Shown here: positions 1 through 9,167 of the stretch, in pieces
Layout of the letters: every line of letters begins with the position of its first letter
Numbering within the stretch: the stretch's first letter is position 1
From: Pyramidobacter sp. C12-8
Lineage (GTDB): Bacteria; Synergistota; Synergistia; Synergistales; Dethiosulfovibrionaceae
Assembly (NCBI RefSeq): GCF_002007215.1
Contig: NZ_MUHX01000023.1
Location: forward strand, 1-42,452
DNA length: 42,452 nucleotides
Reading direction: 5' to 3'
Program-made: the position numbers and the translations under genes
The notes under the pieces: generated by a model
What the model saw: only the letters and a program-made list of their open reading frames with translations
Databases searched by the model: none
What the model was told of the DNA's origin: nothing

Positions 1-39
1 GGTACTGCGATTCGCTTCGCGGGAGAGTAGGTCGTCGCC
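1..39 (+). rRNA. rrf: 5S ribosomal RNA, 3' end only (cut by window start)
   Basis: The first 38 bases match the last part of the complete 5S gene at 206-317 (bases 278-315) except for one base (gagagtagg here, gagagcagg there). This is therefore the 3' third of another 5S gene whose body lies upstream of the window. A T-rich run (about 47-57) follows and could end transcription, although I see no strong stem before it. It is probably the 3' end of an rrn operon; the 16S and 23S genes are not visible. Confidence 0.85.
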
Positions 40-205
40 CGTGTCTCTGTTTTTTTCTTTGTTCCTGCGCTTGCGGAACTGGCCGACGCGCAAAGAACGA
101 AAACGAAAGTCCGAAAATAAACGAATACGTTCGCCTGAAAAAATTTAGCTTTCGCACCGTTGCGGCTAGGCCATGACGGCGGCGGGAGTCTGATGGAACA
201 GAGGA

Positions 206-317
206 GCTGGTGAGAATTGCGGAGGAGGTCCATCCGGTCCCATGCCGAACCCGGAAGTTAAGTCCTCCAGCGCCGATGGTACTGCGATTCGCTTCGCGGG
301 AGAGCAGGTCGTCGCAA
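206..317 (+). rRNA. rrf: 5S ribosomal RNA, complete
   Basis: The sequence carries the universal 5S landmarks: the segment ccatgccgaacccggaagtt (about 239-258), then ctccagcgccgatggtact, and a closing ggtcgtcgc. The length of about 112 nt is normal. The ends are set by comparison with known 5S genes and are good to a few bases. It lies about 165 bp downstream of another 5S 3' end, giving a tandem arrangement. The intervening 40-205 shows no gene that I can support. Confidence 0.93.
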
Positions 318-436
318 GTTTCCCTTTGAACCCTTTCGTGTTACGCTTTAAAAATATCATGTCATTGGACGAGAATTGCAAACAATTTTTAAGGCGGCAG
401 CGCTCAAAGGCTGTTGCCGTCAGGATTGCACTTTAA

Positions 437-466
437 GGGAGCTCGGATGTCCGGGCTCCCTGTTTT
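437..466 (+). terminator. Intrinsic terminator after 5S rRNA
   Basis: A ten-base-pair stem with one G-T wobble (gggagctcgg / ccgggctccc, loop atgt, 437-460) is followed by tgttttct. It closes the 5S unit. The 318-436 stretch between the gene and this hairpin holds nothing I recognise. The AT-rich 467-600 stretch before arcB presumably holds the arcB promoter, but I could not fit convincing -35/-10 boxes. Confidence 0.75.
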
Positions 467-601
467 CTATTCTGCAAAAAAAGTCAAATAAATGAAAGAG
501 AAATGTCTCACAAGTGTTTCGTATTTTTTGTAGAATAAATAAGTCAATTAGTTTTAAGCGTAAATCGTAACACACATTCTCATACTTTCAGGAGGCGCCA
601 C

Positions 602-1594
602 ATGGCTAAGAATTTGCGGGGAAAGAATTTTTTGAAGCTGCTGGATTTTTCGTCCCAGGACATCCGTTATCTGCTTGAGCTCTCGAAGAACTTCAAGTCG
701 ATGAAGCGCGCGGGCGTGCCGCACCGTTACCTCGAGGGCAAGAACATCGTGCTGCTCTTCGAGAAGACCTCGACGAGAACGCGCTGCTCGTTCGAAGTCG
801 CCGGCGCCGATCTGGGCATGGGCGTCACCTATCTCGATCCCGCCGGTTCGCAGATGGGGCACAAGGAGAGCATCAAGGACACGGCGCGCGTGCTGGGACG
901 CATGTTCGACGGCATCGAATACCGCGGTTTCTCGCAGAAGACGGTCGAGGAGCTGGGGGCTTACGCCGGCGTGCCGGTGTGGAACGGCCTGACCGACGAA
1001 TGGCATCCTACGCAGATGCTGGCCGACCTTCTGACGATCGAAGAACACTTCGGCCACCTCAAGGGGCTGAAATTCGTCTACATGGGCGACGCCCGCAACA
1101 ATGTGGCCAACTCGCTGATGATCGCCTGCGCCAAGATGGGCGTCAACTACGTCGCCTGCGCTCCCAGGGAGCTTTTCCCCGATCCCAAGCTGGTCGAGAC
1201 GGCCAAGGAAATTGCCAAAGAGAATTACTGCACTGTGACGCTGACGAGCGACGTCGACGAGGGCACGAAGAACGCCGACGTTCTCTACACGGACATCTGG
1301 GTTTCCATGGGCGAGCCCGCGGAGATCTGGGAGCAGCGCATCAAGCAGCTGAGCCCCTATCAGATCAACGCCAAGGCGATGAAGAACGCGAACGAACAGG
1401 CGATTTTCCTGCACTGCCTGCCCTCTTTCCACGACACCGAGACCAAGGTCGGCAAGGAGATCGCCGACAAGTTCGGCATCACCGAGATGGAGGTCACCAA
1501 CGAGGTTTTCGAGTCGAAGCAGTCCTACGTTTTCGATCAGGCCGAGAACCGCATGCACACCATCAAGGCGGTCATGTACGCGACGCTCTGCTAA
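602..1594 (+). CDS. arcB: Ornithine carbamoyltransferase, probably catabolic
   Basis: The enzyme interconverts citrulline plus phosphate with ornithine plus carbamoyl phosphate in the cytoplasm. The 330-residue protein has the family's usual length. It has the carbamoyl-phosphate motif STRTR (residues 57-61), HPTQ (135-138), the ornithine-binding D-x-x-x-SMG motif (Asp231 to Gly237) and the catalytic HCLP (271-274). The ATG follows a strong ribosome-binding site (caggaggcgcc). The gene opens a plus-strand cluster that also holds carbamate kinase and ornithine-cyclodeaminase-type genes and no arginine biosynthesis genes, so the catabolic direction (citrulline breakdown) is favoured. That direction, and hence the arcB rather than argF name, is inferred from context. 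No arginine deiminase gene is visible. Confidence 0.95.
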   Translation: MAKNLRGKNFLKLLDFSSQDIRYLLELSKNFKSMKRAGVPHRYLEGKNIVLLFEKTSTRTRCSFEVAGADLGMGVTYLDPAGSQMGHKESIKDTARVLGRMFDGIEYRGFSQKTVEELGAYAGVPVWNGLTDEWHPTQMLADLLTIEEHFGHLKGLKFVYMGDARNNVANSLMIACAKMGVNYVACAPRELFPDPKLVETAKEIAKENYCTVTLTSDVDEGTKNADVLYTDIWVSMGEPAEIWEQRIKQLSPYQINAKAMKNANEQAIFLHCLPSFHDTETKVGKEIADKFGITEMEVTNEVFESKQSYVFDQAENRMHTIKAVMYATLC

Positions 1595-1612
1595 GCTGAA
1601 AAACGGCGACCG

Positions 1613-1646
1613 GCGCGTGTCCGCCGCCCGAAGCGGCGGCACGCGC
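1613..1646 (+). other. Strong intergenic hairpin without U tract (arcB / symporter)
   Basis: The arms gcgcgtg-t-ccgccgc and gcggcgg-cacgcgc pair over 14 bp with a single bulged base and a five-base loop. No T run follows, so it does not look like an intrinsic terminator. It may protect the upstream arcB message or uncouple expression of arcB from the genes that follow. That role is inferred. Confidence 0.6.
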
Positions 1647-1678
1647 TGCCATGTATAAACACAGAGGGAGGAATCGTT

Positions 1679-3058
1679 ATGGATTCACCGTTCATGCAAT
1701 CCGTTATCGACAATATCGTTGCGCTGACCGACTTTTTCTGGGGCTGGCCGATCCTGATCCTGCTCATGGGCGGCGGGCTTCTGATCATGTTCCAGCTGCG
1801 TTTCGTGCAGTTCAGGTACTTCACCACGATCATGAAGGAAACGTTCGGCAAGATGTTCAACTCGCACGTCGGCGGCGAAGGCACGGTCTCGCCGTTCCAG
1901 GCGGCTTCGACGGCTCTGGCCTCGTCGATCGGCGCGGCGAACATCGTCGTCGCTCCGGTGATCATCTTCATGGCCGGCCCCGGCGCCGTGTTCTGGATGT
2001 GGGTGGCGGGCATCATCGGCTGCAGCACGAAATTCGCCGAGGTGGCGCTGAGCATCAAGTATCGTGAAACCAACGTCGACGGCGAGTATGTCGGCGGCGC
2101 TTCCTACACGTTCAGGAACGGCATCGGCGGCGTGCTGGGCAAGATCATGGGCTGGACGGTCGCGTTCTTCTTCATGCTCGAAATCCTGCCTTCGATCACG
2201 CTGCAGACGCTTTCCGCAGCCGGCCCGATCGAGCAGCTCGGCGTCAACCCGAAGGTCTCCGTCGTTATCATTTTCATCCTTGTTTCGCTCGTCGTCTTCG
2301 GCGGCGTCAAGCGGATCGGCCAGGTCACCGAGAGAATGGTTCCGTTCATGGCCGGCCTTTACATTATCTTCGGATTCGTGATCATCGTCATGAACGGCGC
2401 GAAGGTTCCTGGCGCGCTGCTGTCCATCTTCCAAGGCGCGTTCAATCCTCAGTCCGTCGCCGGCGGCATCGTCGGCGCCACGCTGGCCAAGGCCATGCAG
2501 AAAGGGATCGCCCGAGGCTGCTACTCGAACGAGGCCGGCATGGGCTCCGCCGGATACGGCCACGCGGCCGCCGTCACGGATCACCCCGCCCGTCAGGGCA
2601 TGTGGGGCATCTTCGAGGTCGTGGCCGACACTCTGATCGTCTGCTCGATCTCCGCGCTGGTCGTCCTCGTCTCCGACGTCTGGAAGAATCCCGCCAATCA
2701 GAACATCGCCATCTATCAGGCGTTCACGGGTGCTTTCGGCGCGTTCGGCTCAGTGTTGATCTCCGTCTGCCTTTTCCTGTTCGTGCTTTCGACGATCATC
2801 GTCATTGTTTTCTACGCTGAAAAGCAGGCCGAGTTCTGCTTCGGCACCGCGATCGGCAAGATCATCCGCGTCGTGGCCAGCCTGATGATCCTGCTGGGGG
2901 CGTTCATCTCCTTCGAGCACGCCGGCGTGTTCCTCGACTTCACGCTCGGGCTGGTGGTCTTTGTCAACATGCTGGGCATGGTGATGATGAGCGGCAAGGT
3001 CAGGGCGATCGTCGACGATTTCTTCGGCAATCCCAAGTATTTTCCCGGCAAAAAGTAA
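1679..3058 (+). CDS. AGCS-family sodium/alanine (amino acid) symporter
   Basis: A 459-residue inner-membrane protein with about ten or eleven hydrophobic segments. The family region reads GTVSPFQAASTALASSIGAANI (start near residue 68), equivalent to the family's GNISPFQAxxTALAATVGTGNI. The usual GTGN core is replaced by GAAN, and the following AG by VV. Known members co-transport alanine, glycine or related amino acids with Na+ or H+. The substitution at the substrate/ion-binding helix break suggests a different substrate. In this cluster citrulline, arginine or ornithine are candidates, but this is only inference. The start follows gagggaggaatcgtt and is well supported. The gene follows arcB after 84 bp that contain a hairpin. 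Confidence 0.9.
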   Translation: MDSPFMQSVIDNIVALTDFFWGWPILILLMGGGLLIMFQLRFVQFRYFTTIMKETFGKMFNSHVGGEGTVSPFQAASTALASSIGAANIVVAPVIIFMAGPGAVFWMWVAGIIGCSTKFAEVALSIKYRETNVDGEYVGGASYTFRNGIGGVLGKIMGWTVAFFFMLEILPSITLQTLSAAGPIEQLGVNPKVSVVIIFILVSLVVFGGVKRIGQVTERMVPFMAGLYIIFGFVIIVMNGAKVPGALLSIFQGAFNPQSVAGGIVGATLAKAMQKGIARGCYSNEAGMGSAGYGHAAAVTDHPARQGMWGIFEVVADTLIVCSISALVVLVSDVWKNPANQNIAIYQAFTGAFGAFGSVLISVCLFLFVLSTIIVIVFYAEKQAEFCFGTAIGKIIRVVASLMILLGAFISFEHAGVFLDFTLGLVVFVNMLGMVMMSGKVRAIVDDFFGNPKYFPGKK

Positions 3059-3098
3059 GCGTCGTCCGGGAATATAGATAAGCATCCAATCGGCGGGC

Positions 3099-3131
3099 AG
3101 TGCGGTTTATCGCGTGGCGTTAAACCGCACT
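3099..3131 (+). other. Intergenic hairpin without U tract (symporter / Gate protein)
   Basis: Perfect 11-bp inverted repeat agtgcggttta (3099-3109) / taaaccgcact (3121-3131) with an 11-base loop. It lies 25 bp before the ribosome-binding site of the next gene. No T run follows. Like the hairpin at 1613-1646, it may act as an RNA stabiliser or attenuator within the operon. Confidence 0.6.
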
Positions 3132-3155
3132 CCCTGCTCTCTTACAGGAGGAACC

Positions 3156-4313
3156 ATGAAGGCGAACGGGGAAACGGTCAAACTCAAGAAGGAGATCGGA
3201 AAAGAGGCTTTCGTTTTTCTCTTTTTCTTTCTTGCCTTTTTCGTGGGTATCGGCAGCGTCATGGGCTGTACCAACATGTTCAAAACAATGATGCTGACAG
3301 GGTATCAGCTGCTGACGTCCGTCTGCTTCTATCTGATGGCGGTGTCGGTGCTGGCCGGCGGCGCGGCCGGGCTTTTGTCGGAGTTCGGCGTGATCTCTCT
3401 GATCAACCGGGCGCTGCGCCCCGTTATTTATCCGCTGTACGGCCTTCCCGGCTCAAGCGCCCTGGGCATTATGAACTGCTATCTGTCGGACAACCCGGCG
3501 ATCCTGGCCTTCGCCCAGGACGACAACTTCAAGCGCTATTTCAGGAAGTATCAGATGGCGGCGCTGACCAATCTGGGCACGGCGTTTGGCATGGGGTTGA
3601 TCATCACGACAACGATGATGAGTCTGTCGGTCGAGGGAGCCATGAAGGCGGCCCTGATCGGCAATATAGGCGCGATAATCGGTTCCGTCGTTTCGGTGCG
3701 TCTGATGCTGCGCAAAACCAGGGCCTATTACGGTATCGAAACGATGATGCCGGTCTCCGGCGGCGAGACGATCCCCGCGGACATGCGCGTCGTGCGGGAA
3801 GGTTCGGCCGGCTCGCGCTTCATCCAGTCAATGCTGCACGGCGGCAAGAGCGGCGTCGATATGGGCATTTCCATCATTCCCGGCGTGCTGCTGATCTGCA
3901 CGATCGTGCTGATGCTGACGAACGGCCCGGGAGCGGACGGCGTCTACACCGGAGCGGCCGACGAAGGGGTGGCGCTGCTGCCGCTGATCGGTTCAAAGCT
4001 CCGTTTCCTGCTCGATCCGCTGTTCGGCTTCCAGTCGCCGCAGGCCATTGCCGTGCCGATCACGGCGTTGGGCAGCAGCGGCGCGGCGATCGGCATGGTG
4101 GGCGATCTTGTCAAAAAGGGCGCGGCCACGGGCAACGATCTGGCGGTCTTCACGGCGATCTGCATGTGCTGGAGCGGCTATTTCTCCACGCATATCGCCA
4201 TGATGGACGCGCTTGACATGAAGGAAATGACCGGGAACGCGATCCTTTCGCACACGATCGGCGGCCTCTGCGCCGGCATCGCGGCGCATCTGATCTGGAT
4301 GCTGATCGGCTAG
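3156..4313 (+). CDS. Gate (nucleoside-recognition) domain membrane protein, substrate unknown
   Basis: A 385-residue polytopic membrane protein. The ATG at 3156 follows a strong site (acaggaggaacc), so an in-frame start 42 bases upstream is rejected. Small-residue-rich helices, GLPGSSALGIMNCYLSDNPA near the middle of the first half and repeated GSSGAAIGM-type stretches resemble the Gate-domain transporters related to nucleoside permeases. I think it belongs to the CD0519/CD1768 membrane family, whose substrate is not established. Its place between the symporter and the ClpB-like gene, 17 bp ahead of the latter, suggests a transport role in the same amino-acid pathway. This is an inference. 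Confidence 0.75.
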   Translation: MKANGETVKLKKEIGKEAFVFLFFFLAFFVGIGSVMGCTNMFKTMMLTGYQLLTSVCFYLMAVSVLAGGAAGLLSEFGVISLINRALRPVIYPLYGLPGSSALGIMNCYLSDNPAILAFAQDDNFKRYFRKYQMAALTNLGTAFGMGLIITTTMMSLSVEGAMKAALIGNIGAIIGSVVSVRLMLRKTRAYYGIETMMPVSGGETIPADMRVVREGSAGSRFIQSMLHGGKSGVDMGISIIPGVLLICTIVLMLTNGPGADGVYTGAADEGVALLPLIGSKLRFLLDPLFGFQSPQAIAVPITALGSSGAAIGMVGDLVKKGAATGNDLAVFTAICMCWSGYFSTHIAMMDALDMKEMTGNAILSHTIGGLCAGIAAHLIWMLIG

Positions 4314-4330
4314 CGGCGGCAGAGGAGCCC

Positions 4331-6820
4331 ATGGACTCTTCGAAATTTTCGCAAGAGGTCCTGCGCGTCTTCGCGGAGGCGAAAAACATCGCTATCCGCT
4401 GCGATCATGCGGAGATAACGGACCTGCACCTCTCTCTGGCCATCCTGCGCCAAAAAGAAAGCGAGATCAAGTATCGGCTCCTGGAAGCGGGCGTCGATCT
4501 TCTGTCGTACGAACGGAAGCTGACGGAGGCGCTGCAGAATCGCCGCGCCGCGCCCGGCGTTAGCAAGCTGTATTACAGCCGCCAGTATCACAAGATCGTC
4601 CTGGTCAGCGGCGAGATCGCGCGCGCGTCGTTTGACGCCTATGTGCGCACGCCGCATCTGTATCTGGCCATTCTGCGCGACCGCGAGGCACCGTCGACGG
4701 TCATCGCCGCCGAGTTCGGCGTCACCGTCGAGTCCGTGCAGTCGATGCTGACGGCCCGTCTGACCGCCTCCGACGAACTGGGTATCAGCCCCGAGCAGAT
4801 GGAGCTTCTGAACTGCTTCGGCCGCAACTTCTCGAAGGAAGCCCGCGAAGGTCTGATGGATCCGGTGCTGGGACGCGACGAGGAGATCAACGAATGTTTC
4901 CGCGTCCTCTCGCGCCGTCTCAAGAACAATCCCGTTTTGATCGGCGAAGCGGGAGTCGGCAAGACGGCCATCGCCGAGGGAATCGCCCAGCGTATCGCCA
5001 AACAGGACGCGCCGGCGCTGCTGCGCGGGCGCATCGTCTTTTCGCTGGACATGGCGTCGCTGGTGGCGGGGACTAAGTACCGCGGCGACTTCGAGGAACG
5101 CCTCAAGGAGATCCTAGAGATCGTCAAGGCCTCCAAGGGGCGCATCATTCTTTTCGTCGACGAGCTGCACACCATCATCGGCGCGGGAAACAGCTCCGGC
5201 TCAATGGACACGTCCAACATCCTCAAGCCCTTTCTGGCCCGCGGCGAGATCCTCATGATCGGCGCCACGACGGTCGAGGAATACCGGCGCTACATCGAGC
5301 CGGACCGGGCGCTGGAACGGCGCTTCCAGAAGATCCTCATCGAGGAACCTTCCGAAGAGGCGGCGCTGTCCATGCTGCGCGGCGTCGTCTCGAAATACGA
5401 AACGCATCACCGCGTCCGTATCGCCGACGGCGCGCTCATTGCCGCGATTCAGCTTTCGAAGCGTTACATCACCGACCGTTCCCTGCCGGACAAGGCCATC
5501 GACCTGATCGACGAGGCCGGCGCGATGGTGCGCATGAGCATGGACTCCATGCCGCAGGAGCTAGACGAGTGGAACCGCCGCATCATCCAGTGGGAGATGG
5601 AACACATCCTGCTGCTGGACGAGGCGGATCCCGCGGCGCAGCGGCGGCGGCAGACGCTGGAAAAACAGCTCGAGGGCGAACGCGTCCGCTACGGGGAACG
5701 TTTTGCCGCCTGGCAGAAGGAAGTGGAGCGTCTCGACGAGCTGTCGCGCCTCAAGGAGCTTCGCGACGAAGTGCGCCGCAGCCTGGAAGACGCCCAGGAA
5801 GCTCACCGCGTCGACGACGTGAAACGCTTCGTCGCGGAACGGCAGGCTTTCGACGCCAAGATCGCGGAGATCGAACGGATCGGACCGCACTACCCCGTTT
5901 CGCGGGAAGTGACGGAAGAGGAGATCAAGCGCATCGTCGCTGTCCGCGCCGGCATCCCGCTGTCGAGCATCGGCCGCAGCGAAAGCGAAAAGCTGGAGCA
6001 GGCCGGAAAGAGCCTGCTTGCCGAGTTCGTCGGCCATCGCGACGCGGTTTCCGCCGTTCGGCAGAGCATCCTGCGGGCACGCAGCGGCCTTATGAAGCGC
6101 CGCCGTCCGGTGGGCAGCTTCCTGCTGGTCGGTCCCTCCGGCACCGGCAAGAGCTATCTGGCGGAACTGTTCGCGAAGCATTATTACGAAGACGAACGTT
6201 CGCCATTGTCCTTCAACATGCGCGAGTTCACCGACAAAGCTTCTGTCAATAAACTGATCGGCGCGCCGCCCGGCTATGTCGGACACGACGCGGCCGGCGC
6301 TCTGACGGAAGCGGTGCGCCTGCGCCCTCACAGCGTGATCGTCTTCGAATCGGTTGATCATGCCGGCGCGGAAGTGCTGAGTTTGGTCGCGCGCCTCGCC
6401 GCCGACGGCGAGATCGCCGACAACAGGGGGCGGACCGTCAACTTCCGTAACGCCCTGCTCTTTTTCACCGTCACCGGCACGGACCGCGATCCGCCGGTGC
6501 GCGAACTGCTGCGGGACGGACTCGACGGCGTCTATTACTTCGAGGACTTTTCGCTGCGGGAGCGCCGGGAACTGCTGACACTCCGCCTGCGGGAACTGCA
6601 AAGAGAGCTTGAGGAAGAGCAGATCGAACTGTCGTGGGACGAAGCGACGCTCGACGCCGTCACGGCCGGTTTCGACCGCGCCGAGAGCGGCGCTCATCCT
6701 GTTGCCGGGTATATGGAGCGGACCGTCCTCGCCGATCTGGCTGCGAAAAAACTACTCGGCCGGTTGCGTCCCGGCGCGCGCGTCGTCATAAGGACCGGCG
6801 GCGCGGATGTCGTTTCCTGA
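4331..6820 (+). CDS. ClpB-like AAA+ protein with degenerate second ATPase module
   Basis: An 829-residue paralogue of ClpB/ClpC-type unfoldases. Order: Clp N-terminal repeats (about 5-145); first AAA+ module with intact Walker A GEAGVGKT (205-212), pore loop GTKYRG (247-252), Walker B ILFVDE (263-268) and arginine fingers Arg330/Arg331; a ClpB-like coiled-coil middle domain (about 405-525); second AAA+ module with Walker A GPSGTGKS (601-608) and pore loop GAPPGYVG (644-651). In the second module the Walker B pair is Glu-Ser (673-674) instead of Asp-Glu, sensor-1 Asn is Thr715, the arginine finger position is Gly730, and sensor-2 GAR reads GAH (787-789). That module could bind ATP but probably not hydrolyse it. 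The gene starts 17 bp after the Gate gene and precedes carbamate kinase. It is not the housekeeping ClpB by sequence. Its client is unknown. Confidence 0.88.
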   Translation: MDSSKFSQEVLRVFAEAKNIAIRCDHAEITDLHLSLAILRQKESEIKYRLLEAGVDLLSYERKLTEALQNRRAAPGVSKLYYSRQYHKIVLVSGEIARASFDAYVRTPHLYLAILRDREAPSTVIAAEFGVTVESVQSMLTARLTASDELGISPEQMELLNCFGRNFSKEAREGLMDPVLGRDEEINECFRVLSRRLKNNPVLIGEAGVGKTAIAEGIAQRIAKQDAPALLRGRIVFSLDMASLVAGTKYRGDFEERLKEILEIVKASKGRIILFVDELHTIIGAGNSSGSMDTSNILKPFLARGEILMIGATTVEEYRRYIEPDRALERRFQKILIEEPSEEAALSMLRGVVSKYETHHRVRIADGALIAAIQLSKRYITDRSLPDKAIDLIDEAGAMVRMSMDSMPQELDEWNRRIIQWEMEHILLLDEADPAAQRRRQTLEKQLEGERVRYGERFAAWQKEVERLDELSRLKELRDEVRRSLEDAQEAHRVDDVKRFVAERQAFDAKIAEIERIGPHYPVSREVTEEEIKRIVAVRAGIPLSSIGRSESEKLEQAGKSLLAEFVGHRDAVSAVRQSILRARSGLMKRRRPVGSFLLVGPSGTGKSYLAELFAKHYYEDERSPLSFNMREFTDKASVNKLIGAPPGYVGHDAAGALTEAVRLRPHSVIVFESVDHAGAEVLSLVARLAADGEIADNRGRTVNFRNALLFFTVTGTDRDPPVRELLRDGLDGVYYFEDFSLRERRELLTLRLRELQRELEEEQIELSWDEATLDAVTAGFDRAESGAHPVAGYMERTVLADLAAKKLLGRLRPGARVVIRTGGADVVS

Positions 6821-6855
6821 AAAAGGGTTTCCATTTAAGAGGATAGGAGATTATA

Positions 6856-7785
6856 ATGAAAAAAGTAGTCATTGCGCTGGGCGGCAACGCCCTTGGAAAC
6901 ACGCCTGAGGAGCAGAAGGAACGCGTCAAGCACTCCGCGCGTTCCATCGTCGATTTCGTTCAGTCCGGCGTTCAGGTGCTGGTGTGTCACGGCAACGGCC
7001 CGCAGGTCGGCATGATCAAGAAGTCGATGGATATCGCCGCCAAATCGGGCGAGAAGCTGCCCTACGTGCCGTTCCCGGAGTGCGGATCCATGAGCGAAGG
7101 CTACATCGGCTTCCACCTGCAGAATGCCATTGGCAACGAGTTCCGCGCCAGGAAGATGAACGACAGCGTCGCCACTCTCGTGACGCAGGTCCAGGTCGAC
7201 GCTTGCGACCCGTCTTTCCAGCGCCCGACCAAGCCGATCGGCACCTTCATGAGCAAGGAAGACGCCGACAAACTGGCAGCTGCGGGCGTGGCCGTGGCCG
7301 AAGACGCCGGCCGCGGCTACCGTCAGGTCGTCGCCTCTCCGGCGCCTGTCCGCATCGTCGAGGAAGAGGTCGTCCGCAAGCTGCTCGACCAGGGCGTGAC
7401 CGTCATCGCGGGCGGCGGCGGAGGAGTGCCCGTCGTGGAGAAAGACGGCGTGCTGAAGGGCGTCGACGCGGTGATCGACAAGGACTTCACGTCGGTGAAG
7501 CTGGCCGAGACGATCGACGCCGACGTGGTGGTGATCCTCACCGCCGTAGAAAAAGTGGCGATCCGCTTTGGCACGCCGGATCAGCTGTGGCTCGATAAGC
7601 TGACGGTGGCCGAAGCCAAGAAGTACATCGAGGACAAGGAGTTCGCCGAAGGTTCCATGCTGCCGAAGATCAGAGCGGCCATCAAGTTCGCCGAGTCGAA
7701 ACCGGGCCGCAAGGCGCTGATCACGTCGCTGGAGAAGGCGAAGGAAGGTCTGGAAGGCTCGACCGGCACCTGGATCCAGGCGTAG
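6856..7785 (+). CDS. arcC: Carbamate kinase
   Basis: It transfers the phosphate of carbamoyl phosphate to ADP, giving ATP, CO2 and ammonia, the energy-conserving step of citrulline or arginine fermentation. The 309-residue length is normal. Family motifs are visible: the N-terminal ALGGNALG, CHGNGPQVG near residue 50, and the glycine-rich VIAGGGGGVPV in the C-terminal half. The ATG follows ataggagattata. It is separated from arcB by about 5 kb of transport and chaperone-like genes but stays in the same strand and cluster, so the two probably act together. Confidence 0.96.
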   Translation: MKKVVIALGGNALGNTPEEQKERVKHSARSIVDFVQSGVQVLVCHGNGPQVGMIKKSMDIAAKSGEKLPYVPFPECGSMSEGYIGFHLQNAIGNEFRARKMNDSVATLVTQVQVDACDPSFQRPTKPIGTFMSKEDADKLAAAGVAVAEDAGRGYRQVVASPAPVRIVEEEVVRKLLDQGVTVIAGGGGGVPVVEKDGVLKGVDAVIDKDFTSVKLAETIDADVVVILTAVEKVAIRFGTPDQLWLDKLTVAEAKKYIEDKEFAEGSMLPKIRAAIKFAESKPGRKALITSLEKAKEGLEGSTGTWIQA

Positions 7786-7835
7786 CGCCGCGGGCCTTCG
7801 GGACGCCGGAGGCGCCGGCAAAAGGGGGAGGACAG

Positions 7836-9167
7836 ATGACTTCCCGGAAAAATCCCGGACAGAGGAAGCGCGTGGAAATTCAGGAATTTTACCGCACGGC
7901 GTCCCGCGAGGGCGTCGCGACTTATTTCGAAGTGCAGTCGGACAGCGCGCCGACCAAGCCGCTGCTGCACAAAAACAGCCGTTTCCTCTACGTCCTTTCG
8001 GGAAAAGGCACGATCAGGATCTACGACAAAGACTATGCGATGGAGCCGGGCGCGGTCATCGCCCTACTGCCATGGGAAATTTCCGAAATCGTCGAAGTGA
8101 AGGAACCGCTGTGCTATTACCTGCTGATCTATCCGTTCGAGTTTCTGAATTTCATCGTCAAAAACCAGTTCAACATCGAAAACGAGAAATTCGACATGGT
8201 CACGCTTCTGTATCGCTACGGCGGCGTGCGCGTCCCGGAGCAGGAGCGTCCGCGCGTCAGGGCCCTCTTCGACGAGATCCGCCGCGAGATCGAACCGGTT
8301 TCCATCGCAACGTCCGCCGTCCGCCAGTCGTGGTCCGAGCTGTACCTGACGGCGAAGCTGGTGGAACTGGTCGTCCTCTACCTGCGCTTGGCGCAGGACC
8401 AGGAAGAACGTTCCGACGGACAGGCCCGTCTTGAAAAAGAGGAAGAAAGCTGTTCCCCCCACATTTTTCAGTACATGTACCTGAATCTGCACCGCAAGCT
8501 GACGCTTCAGGACCTGAGCCGGATCTATTTTGTCAGCGAAGCGTCGCTTTCCCGCTACATCTTCAAGGTGACCGGGCTCGGTTTTTACGAGCTGCTTCAG
8601 GAAATGAAGCTGTCGAAGGTCACGTTTCTGCTGCTGCACACGAATATTTCCCTGGCGGAGATCGCCGACATCCTCGATTACTCCGACATATCGCATCTGT
8701 CCCGCGTCTTTTCCGACCAGCAAGGGATCGGAGCGCAGCAGTTCCGCCGCTGCTACCGGAACAATCCCGGCGTCTCCATGGTTTTGCCCGCGCCGAAAGC
8801 CGGCAAGATCATCGAATACATATATCGGAATTTTGCGAGCGATCTTACCGTTTTGGACGTGGCGGAACAGTTCAATGCCTCTCCCAGGATGGTCAACGAA
8901 TCCCTGGTCTACATCGTCGAGATGAACTTTACGAATTTCCTGAATTACCTGCGCATCCACGAGGCGGCGAACCTGCTGCTTCGCACCGATCAGTCGGTGA
9001 CGGATATCGCGTTTCAGGTCGGCTACAATTCACTGCGGAGTTTCAACCGTAACTTCCTGAAATGGCTGAAAGTTACGGCCAGCGAGTTTCGAGAGCGAGT
9101 GACGGAACAGAAAGACACGGTGGACATCGGCCACCTGTTTCGTTCGTCCAGAGAGGAGCAATCATGA
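7836..9167 (+). CDS. AraC-family regulator with cupin-like sensor and two HTH domains
   Basis: A 443-residue protein. Residues 1-110 look like an AraC-type cupin ligand-binding domain (LLHKNSRFLYVLSGKGTIRI, then MEPGAVIALLPW). Two complete AraC DNA-binding domains follow: residues about 208-306 (LTLQDLSRIYFVSEASLSRY ... ISLAEIADILDYSDISHLSRVF) and about 323-420 (LTVLDVAEQFNASPRMVNES ... SVTDIAFQVGYNSLRSFNRNF). A single HTH pair is the family norm, so this is a tandem-domain form. Its stop codon overlaps the next gene's start (ATGA), which couples its synthesis to the downstream enzymes. It likely senses a pathway amino acid and controls the cluster, but no operator could be identified. Confidence 0.9.
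   Translation: MTSRKNPGQRKRVEIQEFYRTASREGVATYFEVQSDSAPTKPLLHKNSRFLYVLSGKGTIRIYDKDYAMEPGAVIALLPWEISEIVEVKEPLCYYLLIYPFEFLNFIVKNQFNIENEKFDMVTLLYRYGGVRVPEQERPRVRALFDEIRREIEPVSIATSAVRQSWSELYLTAKLVELVVLYLRLAQDQEERSDGQARLEKEEESCSPHIFQYMYLNLHRKLTLQDLSRIYFVSEASLSRYIFKVTGLGFYELLQEMKLSKVTFLLLHTNISLAEIADILDYSDISHLSRVFSDQQGIGAQQFRRCYRNNPGVSMVLPAPKAGKIIEYIYRNFASDLTVLDVAEQFNASPRMVNESLVYIVEMNFTNFLNYLRIHEAANLLLRTDQSVTDIAFQVGYNSLRSFNRNFLKWLKVTASEFRERVTEQKDTVDIGHLFRSSREEQS

Noticed and set aside
470-600. Promoter or arginine-repressor box upstream of arcB
   Set aside because: The region is AT-rich and probably holds the promoter (a TAGAAT at 531-536 is the best -10), but no matching -35 and no clear ARG-box palindrome could be found.
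4331-6820. ClpV of a type VI secretion system as identity of the ClpB-like protein
   Set aside because: No type VI secretion genes are nearby and the middle domain matches ClpB in length and pattern.
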